Made by a program: the position numbers and the translations under genes. DNA of 64,000 nt from Ananas comosus (Eukaryota; Streptophyta; Magnoliopsida; Poales; Bromeliaceae), in the NCBI RefSeq assembly GCF_001540865.1, contig NC_033621.1, positions 20,001,787 through 20,065,786 on the forward strand, written 5' to 3'. The notes under the pieces are model-generated. The model was given only the letters and a program-made list of their open reading frames with translations. It was not told where the DNA came from and searched no databases. Shown piece after piece: positions 21,561 through 33,200 of the stretch. Positions within the stretch are counted from its first letter, which is position 1. Each line of letters begins with the position of its first letter.

Positions 21561-24500
21561 ACATATTACCAATTGAACCAATGCAACCTAAGGTTCGTCT
21601 TGCACAAAAAAAAGCTCCTAATTAATTAAAATCATCCATTAGTATCCTGTAAAAAGGTAGTTATTTTACGCGCTGAATTATATAAAATATGTACGAACAT
21701 ACCTATTATATATCTAAACTTAACATATAATTGATAGTTAGCATTTTTGGAATTTTGTCAATTAAGATATCTGACACTAGATAGGGACTAATATAATGAA
21801 AAATTGATTGTCTACTTTATAGAAATAGTTTAAGAAATATGACAAATAGATCCTGCAAAATAAGATCATACAACCATGGCTCAAAAGTAGAAAGATACGT
21901 AAATAAGGACAGAACTTAACAGTTTAGTTATGTTTTCTATTTTATGTTATGTTTTGTCTGTTTCGAGCGCCAAACCAATTCACTGCGAATCCGACACAAT
22001 TGAACAAGGTAAGGCAAAATGGGCAAAGAGAAAGACATTCTGATAAACAACGAATAGGAAATAGACATATATAGTTGAAACATTTGATAAAACTCATCTT
22101 CTCAACCGTGACAAGAAATCAATCTACAACAATATAGTAAGTTCCATCTTTTCTCCTTCTTACTTTTAAACTTAAATTATTGTACCTTTGAACCAGTAGC
22201 TGCTTCAATTCTTCCTCAATGTTCCTTACCTTTTTATCTTTCTTGGTGTATCCTTTATGCTTCTTCAAAAGCTGAGATCAAATTGCTACAAATCTTATGT
22301 CTTAACAAGGAAAACTGATTGATGGAAGCCCTCGCTTTTGCTTATACCTGGTAAACAACGGCACTGTGTGAACACAATATACAAATCATTGACATCCATA
22401 TAGCGTTTATTGTTTACAACTCAATTGTGTCCACTGTTTCTGCCAACAAATATGATTCTCTGATATCTAGTCTGCAAATAAAGCACTCATCTAACCTGCC
22501 TCCTTCTGTAGTGCATAGCTGAACCTTTAATAACACTTGATAATTAATTCTCAATTAATCTGGGTTTGTTCGTTTTCGGACACAAATGACGTCGAATTGG
22601 ACATGCCAAAATTCTCCATTATTTTGAATGTAATTCATGTGCAAAAACTGAACTTCCTTCCTTCATCATACTCATGCAAATTGATTATTTTACATACTCT
22701 CTCTAAATGTTAGTAGGCATTAAAATCAGCAATAGATTTTCAGATTTCGACCCTGCCATAAAACATTTCGGCATTGTTGATCTCATGTAAGATTTTTCGT
22801 ATTTTCGTCATGTATTGTTCTATTTCCCTACTTTACCCTCCATAATTTCTTGTTTGTTTTTTTAACTATCATCTATAGTTGCCCTAAAATCAAAACTCGA
22901 TGGAAAAACACAAAATCATAATATACAGTGAAGAGTTGGTAAAAAGCTTCTCTTCATTTTTAGCCGCCGGTGGAGCAGGGTACCGTTAAAAACCTGCACT
23001 AGTCCTATTAATAATCTTTTACCACTTTATGCTCTACAAGACTCAAAAGTTCAAAATCCACTTCCAACTCTCCGGTGCAATTGCCGTCAATTTATAGCAT
23101 GTAGAGAATCAATGAAAGTCTTTCAAGTTCAGTTCAAATACAAACAGATGGTCTTTACCACCTCAATAACAACCATAGCCACATGACCAAGCAAGCTGTG
23201 CATATTCTGATATATAACATATAAAGCCTCATGCAAACTAAAGAGCAGAAAATTATCGATGCATTACAGAGCTTCATGGTAATCAAAGCTCTCCAAATGG
23301 TGACGTCCCTCTTCAGAAAGGTCAAAAGCCTAGCTTGTTACATCATTTCAAGTAGCTAGCCTTGAAAGTAACCACTTTATGGCAAAATGCTAGGTTCTCT
23401 GCATATACAAACTAGAATAATATAGTACGTTCCATCATTTGCAGCATGCTTATTTTTTGTAATCGACTGTCTTCCTATCTTACTTTAAAGCCATCTCCAT
23501 GAAAATAAAATTTTGATTAAATTATGCTTCAATTGGAAAAGGTTCGAAATCGACCCCACCTGGAGATCACCAATTAAAATTGATATCATGTAACCTTTTC
23601 ACACTTATATTTGACTGCTGATGTGCACACTTTAAACACTTTTGGGTCTATCCGTATATTCATTTCTTATCGTGTGACTCATATTTTTATTATTTTCCTA
23701 TGTTAATAGGGTCACATTCCTTGGTTATAATGTCAAAATAAATCATTTTATCAGTCCCATACTAGAATCCACTGTATTATTTATAGTTACAAAAGTAAGT
23801 CACTCTCTCGAAACTGGCCATTAACCCTCTGATTACAATAGACAAAGTCCATTGTAGTTGACATTGGAAGGAGTTCTACGTATCTAAATAGCACAGAAGA
23901 CTTACTTCAGGCAAAAAGTTAAAATAATATTGAAAATTATGCACTGGTCAAGAGATTCAACTTAATTCATTTTTTATTAATACTTTTGAATATACTATAC
24001 AAAGAAAAAGCTTCCATACTGCGTCCCATAGTGAATGCCAATGGAAATTGCTTGGTTATAGTAAGCTTTTTCTTTTCCTAAAAAAACATAGCCCTAAAAT
24101 TAAGCACAATTGTTGCACATTCTACACAAGGTTAAATGTATTTGGCGCCCTTTGATAACTTATTGCACGGCGTTGTCGTCCAGAGTACCTTGTGAAACAT
24201 TGGGCGAATCCTATGTAATGCGATTTTTTTCATGTATACCTCTGGGCAGATCATGTGCACCAAATAAACAAGCTTTTCAGGGGTAACATGCAAACCGCTT
24301 GCAAGGTACATCAATACCTGCTTTTATAATTTACGAATTTTGTCTTGGTTTTGATATACAGCAATTCTCTTCTATTCTAAGTTTTTAATTGAACGGCAAT
24401 AATTCAGAAAATAAGCTACGCTATCTCGTCTGAATAATTAGGTGTCTTCAACACTATTTACTTGTTCAGAACATTTATAATAGTCTCCAGACTATATTTC

Positions 24501-24959
24501 AGTTAGTCTTCATCCTTTATTTTAAATAAATAAAATTATGAGAAGATATGAAAGAAATACTTGAAGAAAAAGAATGACTCCCTTGATCATACTTATTCTT
24601 AACATCAATCTTTCTACTTTATCTATTCTTTCAGATTTTAATTTTGTCTAATTATATTTTTAATCATTGCGGATAAGAATGAGTGTCAATTCTACATAGT
24701 TTATATTCGACAACCTTCTTTTGATGGGGACCATAAATCAACATCGACTCTATTTAGTGAATCATTAGTTTAAATTGACAGACTTGCATGTCCTAAAATG
24801 AGAATTGGGAGGTATTTGTATGATAATCATAAATATTCTTCTTTTCGTTAAATTAAAAATCTCTCATGATTTGCTTTTATAAATCAGTTGGTGTTTGGAC
24901 AACAATGTTTATAACCGATAATGTATCAAAATAATGGTCGACAAAATATCGTGATAATA
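21561..24959. other. 3.4 kb without recognisable genes, possibly the interior of a CACTA-like element
   Basis: No long open frame, repeat pair or RNA gene. Because the right side runs into a CACTA-type end at 25337, this may be the decayed body of that element. A minus-strand frame at 24314-24132 and a lysine-rich stretch on the minus strand near 22200-22280 are the only protein-like hints, and neither shows a known domain. Confidence 0.35.
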
Positions 24960-25337
24960 TTACGTATAAGTTAATATACTGTGACAAACTTTATTCACAA
25001 TATTAGTGTACTGAATAATCAACGTCATAAATATATAATTATAAGAGTGTAAGCAGTATGTTTTATGGAGGATTATAGAGGTTAAAAAATTTATGTTCAA
25101 CCATTTTATAAATATTATTGGTGACAAATAAGTAACATCCAGTGACAAAATTAACTTGTCATAAATATTGTCTTTAGTGACAATGTTTTTTTTTCCATGG
25201 CAAAATCTATTTGCCACGGGACCTACCGTGACAACTTATAGTGACCGTATTTGTCGTCACTAAAACTATTAGTGACAAATTTTTTATTTTTAGTGACAAT
25301 ATTTTTCTGTCACTTATAAATCATTTTCTTGTAGTGA
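24960..25337. mobile_element. CACTA-like element end with subterminal repeats
   Basis: Ends CATTTTCTTGTAGTG, whose reverse complement CACTACAAGAAAATG is a typical plant CACTA terminus. The last ~250 bp repeat AGTGACAA or its complement at least six times, as expected for subterminal transposase-binding repeats. The opposite terminus was not found, so only one end is claimed. Confidence 0.6.
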
Positions 25338-25727
25338 GTTGTTGACCCCTTTTTGCAGAGCCCTCGTCCGCTGCTGCTGCTGTTGTGGTTTCTGACCGAG
25401 GCAAGGGAGTCGCGAGTTAAAGCCATCCCTTCCCTAGTTACAGTGCTAGAGGAGTACCTTCCTCAGATAGTTTTGGAGCTTTTTGTACATATGGTTATGT
25501 TGTCGGGGTACTCACTGGAGCGAGTGGTGTAGCAGACTTTTTGTATGTACTGGAACCCCTCGAGGTTTTTATATAAATGTTATTTTCAGTTTAGCAACTT
25601 TTTACCTTGTGGTTGTAGCTTGGTTTTGTTTACAGATACAGCTATCGATTCGTATACAGGAAAAATTGCTATATATACGGTGGGTCTATTGGCGTGCCCG
25701 GAAAACGTGATAATCCGGGGCGTGACA
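25338..25727 (+). mobile_element. Gypsy-type LTR remnant
   Basis: Ends AATCCGGGGCGTGACA, the same terminus as the 14953-18710 solo LTR. The upstream sequence is not obviously alignable by eye. It abuts the CACTA end on the left and the right half of a family A MITE on the right. Confidence 0.5.
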
Positions 25728-25866
25728 TAGATCATGCTATTCAACTATATAGCCACCCATTTAACCGAGGCTGCTATCATCCTGACCGCACATCCCTTCA
25801 TCCAAGGGTTGAAAACCTAATAGCAAACGGTTTGTACTATTAATAGTATACTAACCTAATTCTATA
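25728..25866. mobile_element. Half of a MITE family A copy
   Basis: Contains the family A core in reverse (GCTGCTATCATCCTGACCGC) and the terminal arm AATAGCAAACGG...TTTGTACTATTAATAGTA. The other half is missing at the LTR junction. Confidence 0.6.
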
Positions 25867-25867
25867 T

Positions 25868-26095
25868 ATATATGCTCGGTCTACTATACTCTTATAAGTA
25901 TAGACCCTTTTATACTAAATTTTCAACCGTTGGATGTGCGATTAGAATGATAGTGGTCCCCTAAGATTGAGTGGGTGGTTCGTTGAATAGTATGATTTAA
26001 CGGATAAAAATGGTCAAAAGGATAGATCTAACGATCGAAAATTTATAGTTTAAAGGGGTCTATACTCATAAAAGTATAGTAGTCAAACTCTATAT
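25868..26095. mobile_element. MITE family A copy with a different end stem
   Basis: The core (GATTGAGTGGGTGGTTCGTT) is clearly family A, but the ends are CTACTATACTCTTATAAGTA and its inverse rather than the usual AGCACC-type arms. TATATA lies on both sides. Confidence 0.7.
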
Positions 26096-26164
26096 ATATA
26101 ATTATATATAATATATATTTTAATTATATAAAATAATATATAGTATGTATTTTAATTATATGTA

Positions 26165-26589
26165 TATAGAATTTAGATTATTGGGCCCACAAAATAAAGC
26201 TAGCAAAATCTTACTCTAATTGCTTTCTCTCTTTCTCACTTCCACACAGAGTCGCTTTTTCTAAGTTTTTTTAATATTATAATATCGTATTTCATGTATT
26301 TATTTTGTATGTTGAACTATTAAACATTTTTTGTATCAAATTTTAGATAATATTTTATAAAGATTAAACTATAGATTGCACGATGTTAAGAATTTCAAGC
26401 GGCTCGTTTAGGGCTTAGGGTTTCGAGCTCGTTTAGGCTCGAGCTCACTCGACTTGAAGTTAGGCTCGCTTGAGCTTACCTCGAATTAATTTCAAGCTAA
26501 GCTTGAGCCTAAATTTAGGCTCAAAATTAATTTCAAGCCAAGCTTGAGCCGAGGTAAGCTCGCTCGAGCTCGGCTCGTTTCCACCCCTA
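26165..26589 (-). mobile_element. hAT-like element fragment
   Basis: The right end GGCTCGTTTCCACCCCTA is the inverse of the left end of the element at 39188. GAGCTCG-type palindromic words fill the arm. The left end is not clear. Non-coding. Confidence 0.5.
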
Positions 26590-26605
26590 GGCTTAGCATT
26601 CTCTT

Positions 26606-26815
26606 CAATATTTTAAGGGCAAATTATACTTTTGGTCCTCAAATTATGAGGGTGTGACACTTCACTCTTTAAATTTTCATTTTTGTTCGAATTTTCTGAG
26701 TTACTGCAATCAAGCCTCACGATCTAATTTAGTTTGCTAAATATTGACAAACTGTTGATGTAGAAGTGTTGTAGTAATGTTGTTTTAAATGATGTAATAA
26801 CAATTAAGATGCTAT
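26606..26815. mobile_element. MITE family G, partial
   Basis: Follows 3522-3894 from AAATTATACTTTTGGTCCTC, then CTCACGATCTAATTTAGTTT and AAATATTGACAAACTG. It is cut by a CACTA-like end at 26820. Confidence 0.5.
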
Positions 26816-26819
26816 ATCC

Positions 26820-26922
26820 ACTACAACAAAGTATGTTATAGACGACGCTTTATTCTAATATCGTCAATTTTTGGTACGTAAACTATAACACTACTAGCAC
26901 TTTCAGTGGATATGANGCCTAG

Positions 26923-26981
<59 letters not shown>
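26820..26981. mobile_element. CACTA-like terminus, then an N and a (TA)n tract
   Basis: CACTACAACAAAGTATG is a CACTA-type end. It runs only to the N at 26916, after which a fragment GCCTAGCTC and a (TA)n run (26925-26981) follow. The element is either truncated or broken by an assembly join. Confidence 0.45.
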
Positions 26982-26982
<1 letters not shown>

Positions 26983-27751
26983 CATTCGAACTGAATAGTG
27001 CGGCTTTAGATCAAAATAATGCGTAATTTGGAACAGCAATGTTAGGTTTACCGTTCAAAATAGATTTCTCATCAAACACCAGTTTTTTCATCTATCTTAT
27101 CCCTTTTTCGGTAACCAACAATAAAAAAAGTTAGTAAACCTTAAACACTCTTGGATAAAAAATTGTAGAATTACCATCTGTTTTTTTGTGGTTTCTCACT
27201 TTCAAGCATGAAAATTAAGAGGTCAAATGATGACAATGTCCACGAGATTGACTGCAAGTACTACAAGAGTTGCGGGTGGATACAGAATTCAGTAATAATA
27301 AGACTTTTTTTAATTCCTTTTCCAACGGCCAAATGGCTATCTTGGCAAATCAAAAGATTTTGCGCGGCAATACAATAATGTCTAAAAAAATAAAAATAAA
27401 TTAAGGATAAATTATAGCCTTGGATAAAATTTTAAATTTTAGATAAAATTTTAGGCTTAATTATAAAAAAAAAAATTTGTACTTTAGTTATGTCTCAAAT
27501 GCTCTGGCAAAAAATAATAATAATAATAATATTTTCTTACACTTTACTCTTGTCCAGCCGTTAAGATTTCTTCTTTTTTTTTTTTTGTCTTAATTAACTG
27601 ACACGGCACTACGCGGGCAACCATGTCGCATTTAAGCTGATGAAAAAGTGATTAAAAAAAAATATCTGAATTAGGACATTAGGACATTTCAATTAGACCC
27701 CCTCCCCACTTTTATTATTACCCTAAATCTCTACTTTTAACTTTTTCTACC

Positions 27752-27786
<35 letters not shown>

Positions 27787-27911
27787 AAATCAGATTAAAT
27801 TTGTTATGCGGAAGAGTTTTTATAATTTCTGAAATTAAATTTGAAGAAATTAAAGTGCAGAGACCGATGGTGAAATTTAGCCGATAAATTAAATAAAATA
27901 ACTTTCTAACG
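26982..27911. other. Intergenic, nothing recognised; (CT)n at 27750-27784
   Basis: AT-rich sequence with poly-A and poly-T runs and one (CT)n microsatellite. No upstream P450 exon for the pseudogene at 27912 could be found here. Confidence 0.45.
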
Positions 27912-28518
27912 TATCTATTTCTTGCGGGGACCGACACGTCGTCGGCAGTGCTCCAATGGGCCATTTCCGAGCTCCTGAAAAGCCGAGAAAGAAGTAAGAG
28001 AGGCCCTGAAAGGAATGGATGGTATTGTTGAAGAAGCACAAGTCAACGAACCAAGCTACCTTCGACTGGCAGTTAGAAGAGAAACCCTGAGACTCCACCC
28101 AACAGCCCCACTGCTGCTGCCTAGAGAGGGCCAGTCGACATGCCACGTGGAGGGCTACGAGATCCCGGCGGGGACCCGGATCATCGTCAACGCATGGGCG
28201 ATCGCGCGGGATCCCAAGTACTGGTCGGAGCCGGAACGGTTTGTGCCGGAGCAGTTCGCAGCGCCCGGCGACGCAGATTACAAGGGGACCAACTTCGAGT
28301 ACCTGCCGTTCGGATCGGGGCGGCGGATGTGCCCCGGGATGGTGTTCGGCCTCGCCAGCGTGTCCGTGGCCCTCGCGGAGCTGCTCCGCCGATTCGACTG
28401 GCGGGTGCCCGAAGGGACGACGACGGCGGAGGAGCTCGACATGGAGGAGACCGGCGGCGCCACCGCCATGCGGAGGGTCGACCTGGTCTTGGTGGCCACT
28501 ACCAGGGATCCAAAGTGA
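27912..28518 (+). pseudogene. P450 last-exon pseudogene (CYP71-like)
   Basis: Aligns with exon 3 of the P450 at 12849-13472 from LFLAGTDTSS to the end (TGA at 28516-28518). After SELLK (about 27984) about 20 bases are missing and the frame shifts; the frame then runs open from 27985 to the stop, with an ATG at 28015. Further changes: one codon lost (GIVEEA for GIVIEEA), one gained before ETLR (VRRETLR), and VPERF changed to VPEQF, which loses the Arg of the ERR triad. The heme loop FGSGRRMCPG is intact. There is no AG acceptor at the expected place and no exon 1 or 2 nearby. Most likely a partial duplication; expression as a 167-residue fragment is unlikely. Confidence 0.85.
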
Positions 28519-28609
28519 ACGGAGACTGACGTGCTAGAAGAAATGTTTTCCGTAGACAATACTGCAGGGCATATAATCTACCTGCTTTTAAGGAGGATAT
28601 GCCCAAACT

Positions 28610-28770
28610 ATTACTATCTCCACAGTAGGGCGCCTGATAGGGATTTGAGGATTATAGATTCGAGTCCCACACTCCCACGTGACGGACTCTAGATATACAG
28701 TGATTGGAAGGAGCCTAGCGCACGATTCTCTAAGACCGAAATGTTTTTCTTTACTAAGAATAATGTAATT
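28610..28770 (+). mobile_element. Possible tRNA-like SINE fragment
   Basis: AGGGCGCCTGATAGG and ATAGATTCGAGTCCCAC, spaced about 20 bp apart, resemble pol III A and B boxes. No clear tail or target duplication was found, and it cannot be folded into a normal tRNA by eye. Different from the SINEs at 12626 and 13606. Confidence 0.3.
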
Positions 28771-29318
28771 GAATAGATCACAATTGCCGAACCTCTACTA
28801 AAAAAAAGTACAAATATAGAAATGCTGCTGTGAGCAATAATCTGTCTTCTTACTGCTGGTAAGTGTATACAGAGATTAAAATACTTTTCTTAAAAGAGTT
28901 TAAAAGTCTATTCGCCCAACATGAAAGTTTGAGGACCAAAATGAAAATTGAAAAGAGTAAATGTATACATGAAAGTTTGAGGATCAAAATGAAACTTGAG
29001 CTATAATACACATGGGAAACCTTTATTAATTAGAGAAATAAAATCCTATTCTTCTACCTTCCCTCGGTGCGAAAAACATACGCCGAATTACACAGTTCGG
29101 AACAAAGATAAAAAAAACGTGAGTTAGATCACATAAAAATAAACTTAAGCCACAATTTGATATTTTACGAGAGATCAAATGGAAAATGGAAAAAGGAGTT
29201 TTTACGAAAATACCACTTAAAGCAGAAATCGGAGAATCAACCAGCACTTGAATTATTGGCTCCACTAATCATCTAGATAAAGCATATATTACACAACAAC
29301 ACTACTATAATCTAAAAA
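28771..29318. other. Intergenic spacer downstream of the BTB gene
   Basis: AT-rich, no feature. A loose direct duplication (ATGAAAGTTTGAGGA at 28920 and 28969) is the only structure noticed. It includes the 3' untranslated region of the BTB gene. Confidence 0.4.
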
Positions 29319-30242
29319 TTACAAATTAAACGAAGCTGATCTCACAAACGACCTACGCCACCATACCTGAAAAGCCTGACCAAGGTTCGGGCACTCCGTC
29401 GCGCCGCCCGCGAAGAATCGAAACCATTCCTCAAATAAACTCTGTTGCTGACTAAGCGGGAGCGTTAGAAGTGCCTGCCCCAGGGTTTCCTCCAACATCC
29501 TAACATCCAACCCTTTTGAGCACCTTTGTAACCAACCAAAGTCCATCAACAAAGGCCGGAACCATCCGCAAAATAAAGCACTTCTTGTTTCACCCCGACA
29601 ATGCAACTTCCCTTTCCCTAGTGCTATAAATAAACTTGCGGAGACCCGACTTAGCTCGTACCTCACCATTGGTGAAGCTTTTTCGTGCATTTTGATCAAC
29701 TCTGCTTGCTGGGCCCACAAGTCCACAAAATCTTCAGCCATCTGATTGTTAGTGAGAATCTCGAGGAGCCAGTTGAGATTCTCGACCTGCTTTGAGATCC
29801 GTTCAACCAAAGGCTTATTACTGTTCTTATTTTCGTCTGCTGCAGATCCAGAAGCTTCTTCAAAGAGCTCCACAAGTGAGTTCAAGCAGGAGTGGCATAT
29901 CTTATATAAGCTCTCCTTACTAAGCCCAGCAGGGTCTTTTTGGTACACCGAGCTCTTTGATAAGAGACCATTGACTAGGGATTGCATCTCTTTTCTCGCG
30001 TTACTACAAATCCCATTCACGACTGATTGTATGAGATGGATGGCGAGATGATTATCCTGCAAGTCACACCGACCTGGTGGGGTACGTAATCTCGCTAGCA
30101 CATCCTGTGCTGTTGCCTCGTCAAGCGTACAGCGGGAAAAAAAGCTCTTGAGCTTTTCCTCCTCGCTCTCAGTCCATGGGACGCCCTCGATGTACTTTAA
30201 ACAAGAGGTGATGCCTCGATCAAACATGATGGTGGAGGATAC
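29319..30242 (-). CDS. BTB gene exon 2
   Basis: Encodes residues 240-546 and the stop, starting VSSTIMFDRGITSCLKYIE. The open frame starts upstream of the internal Met at 30227 because the exon begins at the splice acceptor (30242). Confidence 0.88.
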   Translation of the reverse strand, partial: VSSTIMFDRGITSCLKYIEGVPWTESEEEKLKSFFSRCTLDEATAQDVLARLRTPPGRCDLQDNHLAIHLIQSVVNGICSNARKEMQSLVNGLLSKSSVYQKDPAGLSKESLYKICHSCLNSLVELFEEASGSAADENKNSNKPLVERISKQVENLNWLLEILTNNQMAEDFVDLWAQQAELIKMHEKASPMVRYELSRVSASLFIALGKGKLHCRGETRSALFCGWFRPLLMDFGWLQRCSKGLDVRMLEETLGQALLTLPLSQQQSLFEEWFRFFAGGATECPNLGQAFQVWWRRSFVRSASFNL

Positions 30243-33200
30243 CTGAAATCAGATGAGTTAAAATGTTTTTTAGTCCGATATGAGTTTGCAGAGAAGAAAA
30301 GAAAATGCAAGTTGTATTGCAAAGATGAAGAACCATAAAGAAAGTAACGTTATTATAGTCGAGATCAAAGTTATGCACATAGTAATACATGCCATTCATA
30401 GATCTTACAAGCTAATTTCTGTGAGTCATGTTCAATAAAATCAACTTGTGAATTAAAATCAGCTCTTGAATTAAACCTATAAAGATCTTTGCAGAGCCGA
30501 GAGCTAGAGTAAACATACAGAAGGAGGCTTAATTGCAAATAGTAAAATGCAAATAGTAAAACATGGTGAGAGATATGAACCAAAATTTATGAAGGAGAAC
30601 GATAGAAATGAATGATGAGCAAACTGAGACAGAAATCAATTTTTGAAAGTCATTAAACTAGGACGAATCTAAAGCAGGTAGCAAATCAAAAGGCAAATAA
30701 AAATCTGATTACACTATGTAGGAGGGTTTCCTTAATTGGCTTCTGGCCAATTCAGTTGGACATAATGGTTAATAAGGGTCTAGTCTTCAGCATGAAACAA
30801 TTTATAAGGGTTTAAGAAATGAAAGCCCAGCAAGCATTTGAATAGTTCCACATAAACTAGCAACCATGGTTGCCACAGCCACATAAAATGGTTGTGGAAT
30901 GACAAATGTGCCATACCTAGGACCAGAAATGTAACGAGATCCCCTCCACTATAGGACATTTTGAAATAGGTCCCTCAATTTAAAATGATGTCACTGATAC
31001 CCCCTTAACTTTTAATTACTTTAATTTGAGCTATTCAATCATTTGAATGAGACTGAAATTACCGACGTCATTAGGAACCGGATGTTACAGACTTTGTTTG
31101 GCGAATTTCGTGGAGTCGAATAGAGTCTTGAAGGGTCGAAGAAGATGATATCGAGGTTCAAGTTGCAAAGGCTCATCTCACAGCCCCCAGGCATGTTTAT
31201 ATTTTGTAATGGTGATTTATGCGTATGTTTAAGTGTTTGGGAGACATCGGAATAGGTTTAAATTCTTAAACTTTACAAAATGGGACAATTTCATGTTTCA
31301 AGGTTCGGACCTTGGTGCAAGGTCTGAAACCCGTGAGCCTTCCTGGCTGTCATGCATGGAGGGTCCAAACCTTGGTGCAAGGTCCGGAACCCCATAAGCC
31401 CTCCTAGCTAATACACAGCGAGGGTTCGGACCTTGAGGCTACTGTCCAGAACCCGTAAGTCTGTCTGGCAGTTACGTGAGGGTCCGAATCTCGAGACTAA
31501 AATCCGGACTTCTAAACCCTGACAGTTTCAAAGTTCGGACCCTAATGTAAGGTCCGGACTCAGAACCCGTCGCAAGTTTTCGAAATCCTATTTTTCAATC
31601 CTAGTTTGAATCTAATATCTCCTAAGCCTATAAATATGATATGGGAGTCTTTGTAAAACGTGACTAAAATAGAATATCCTACGGAAACCCTAGAAACCTG
31701 TTTTCGGTGCTTTCTGATCATCTTCCCAAAGCAAGTTTCTTTCTTTCTTTCATCAATTTGATTTTTAGGGTTTTAAATCCTGATATTCTTTTAATCAAAT
31801 TGATGATTGCTTAGAAGGTATTTTCTCATATCTTATCTAAGCATTGAAATCACCACCAACAATCCTTCTACGGGCTCCGGTGAGAGCGTTCGCACATGGA
31901 CTTCGCGTGAGGGCCGAGGATTCGGTGGACGCTGGAGCACTCGAGGCGTTGTTGCTGCGAGGAGTCACAGTATAATCAATTGGAGGAGTTCAATCAATTG
32001 GGGAGCTACGAAGATGATCTACTTCGAGTCTAACGTAAAGGTTGAGTCGAGGATTCGATAAATCACTTTGTACTCTACTTTTTTTAGTGAATTTCTCATG
32101 TGATCGGTCCCGTGGATTTTTTACTCCTCTTAAAGTTTTCCCACGTAAAAATCTCGCTGTGTTGGCTTTATTTTTCCGCACTAGATTTTTATTGAATCGT
32201 GTTGATTGGTTTTATCATTTACACCTATTCACCCCCCCCTAATACAAAAGACTTCCAATCATACTCCGATAAAGTTTTTTATCAACACTTTTCCCTTGGG
32301 TATCCATGCAATATGGTCAAAGGAGGTGCACAAAAGCCTCAATAGCAAAACTAATCATAATCCTCATCTTGCGGAGGAATATTAGCACGACAATATTCCA
32401 ACTTGTCAAAAATAACTTTCATAATCCTGGAAAGCTTGCCAAGTATTTTAGTGATCCGTGCTTGTTTTGATCCAAGACGTTCCTACTCAAATGTGATGCG
32501 CTCGAGCTCAGCAAAAATCTGCTCTTGTTCAGATGAAAGGCGTTGCTACTCTCTATAGTTCGTTAGGAAAGATTGTTGTATATGTATCTTGTTGGGCATC
32601 CCGCCGAGGCACAGGCACGAAGGATCAACTTGAACATTCCTCTTCCGATCTGGCACTGAATGGCAAAGGACATCAAGACTTCAAATCAGTATCAGTATGA
32701 ACACCTTCCATATCCGATGCTTATTATGAAGATTTTGAAGAACAACGCTCCTAATACGCATTGCAACTCTTATAAGTATAGCCTTGGAATGATAAATGAG
32801 GCAACTCTCATCAAGTCAAGACCTCCACGGCGCACCACTCGACCTCCTAGGGGTCCTTATTCCTCTTATCCACCTCTTATCCACCTGAGGAAGCATATAA
32901 GGATGTCTCAGTGAGTTCTGTCTATAGAGAACAACAGCACCTTTCATCTGAACAAGAGAAAATTTCTGTTGAGCTCCAGTGCATCACATCTGAACAGGAA
33001 CATCTTGAGGCAGAATAAGTACAAATCACTAAAAAGCTTAGCAAGCTTTCCAGGATTATGAAAGCTATTTTCGACAAGTTGGGATGTTGTCGTGCCGATA
33101 TTCCTCCGCAAGATGAGGATTCTGATTAGCTTTGCTATTGGGGCTTTCGTGCACCTCCTTTGACCATATTGCATTTTGGTTTTTGCATCCTCCGTTCATT

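Noticed and set aside
24132..24314. Minus-strand 60-codon frame as a gene
   Set aside because: Short, no domain, no splice context; may be an old transposase trace but cannot be supported.
28015..28518. Functional short P450 gene
   Set aside because: Lacks the N-terminal half, has a frameshift, lost splice acceptor and changed PERF Arg.
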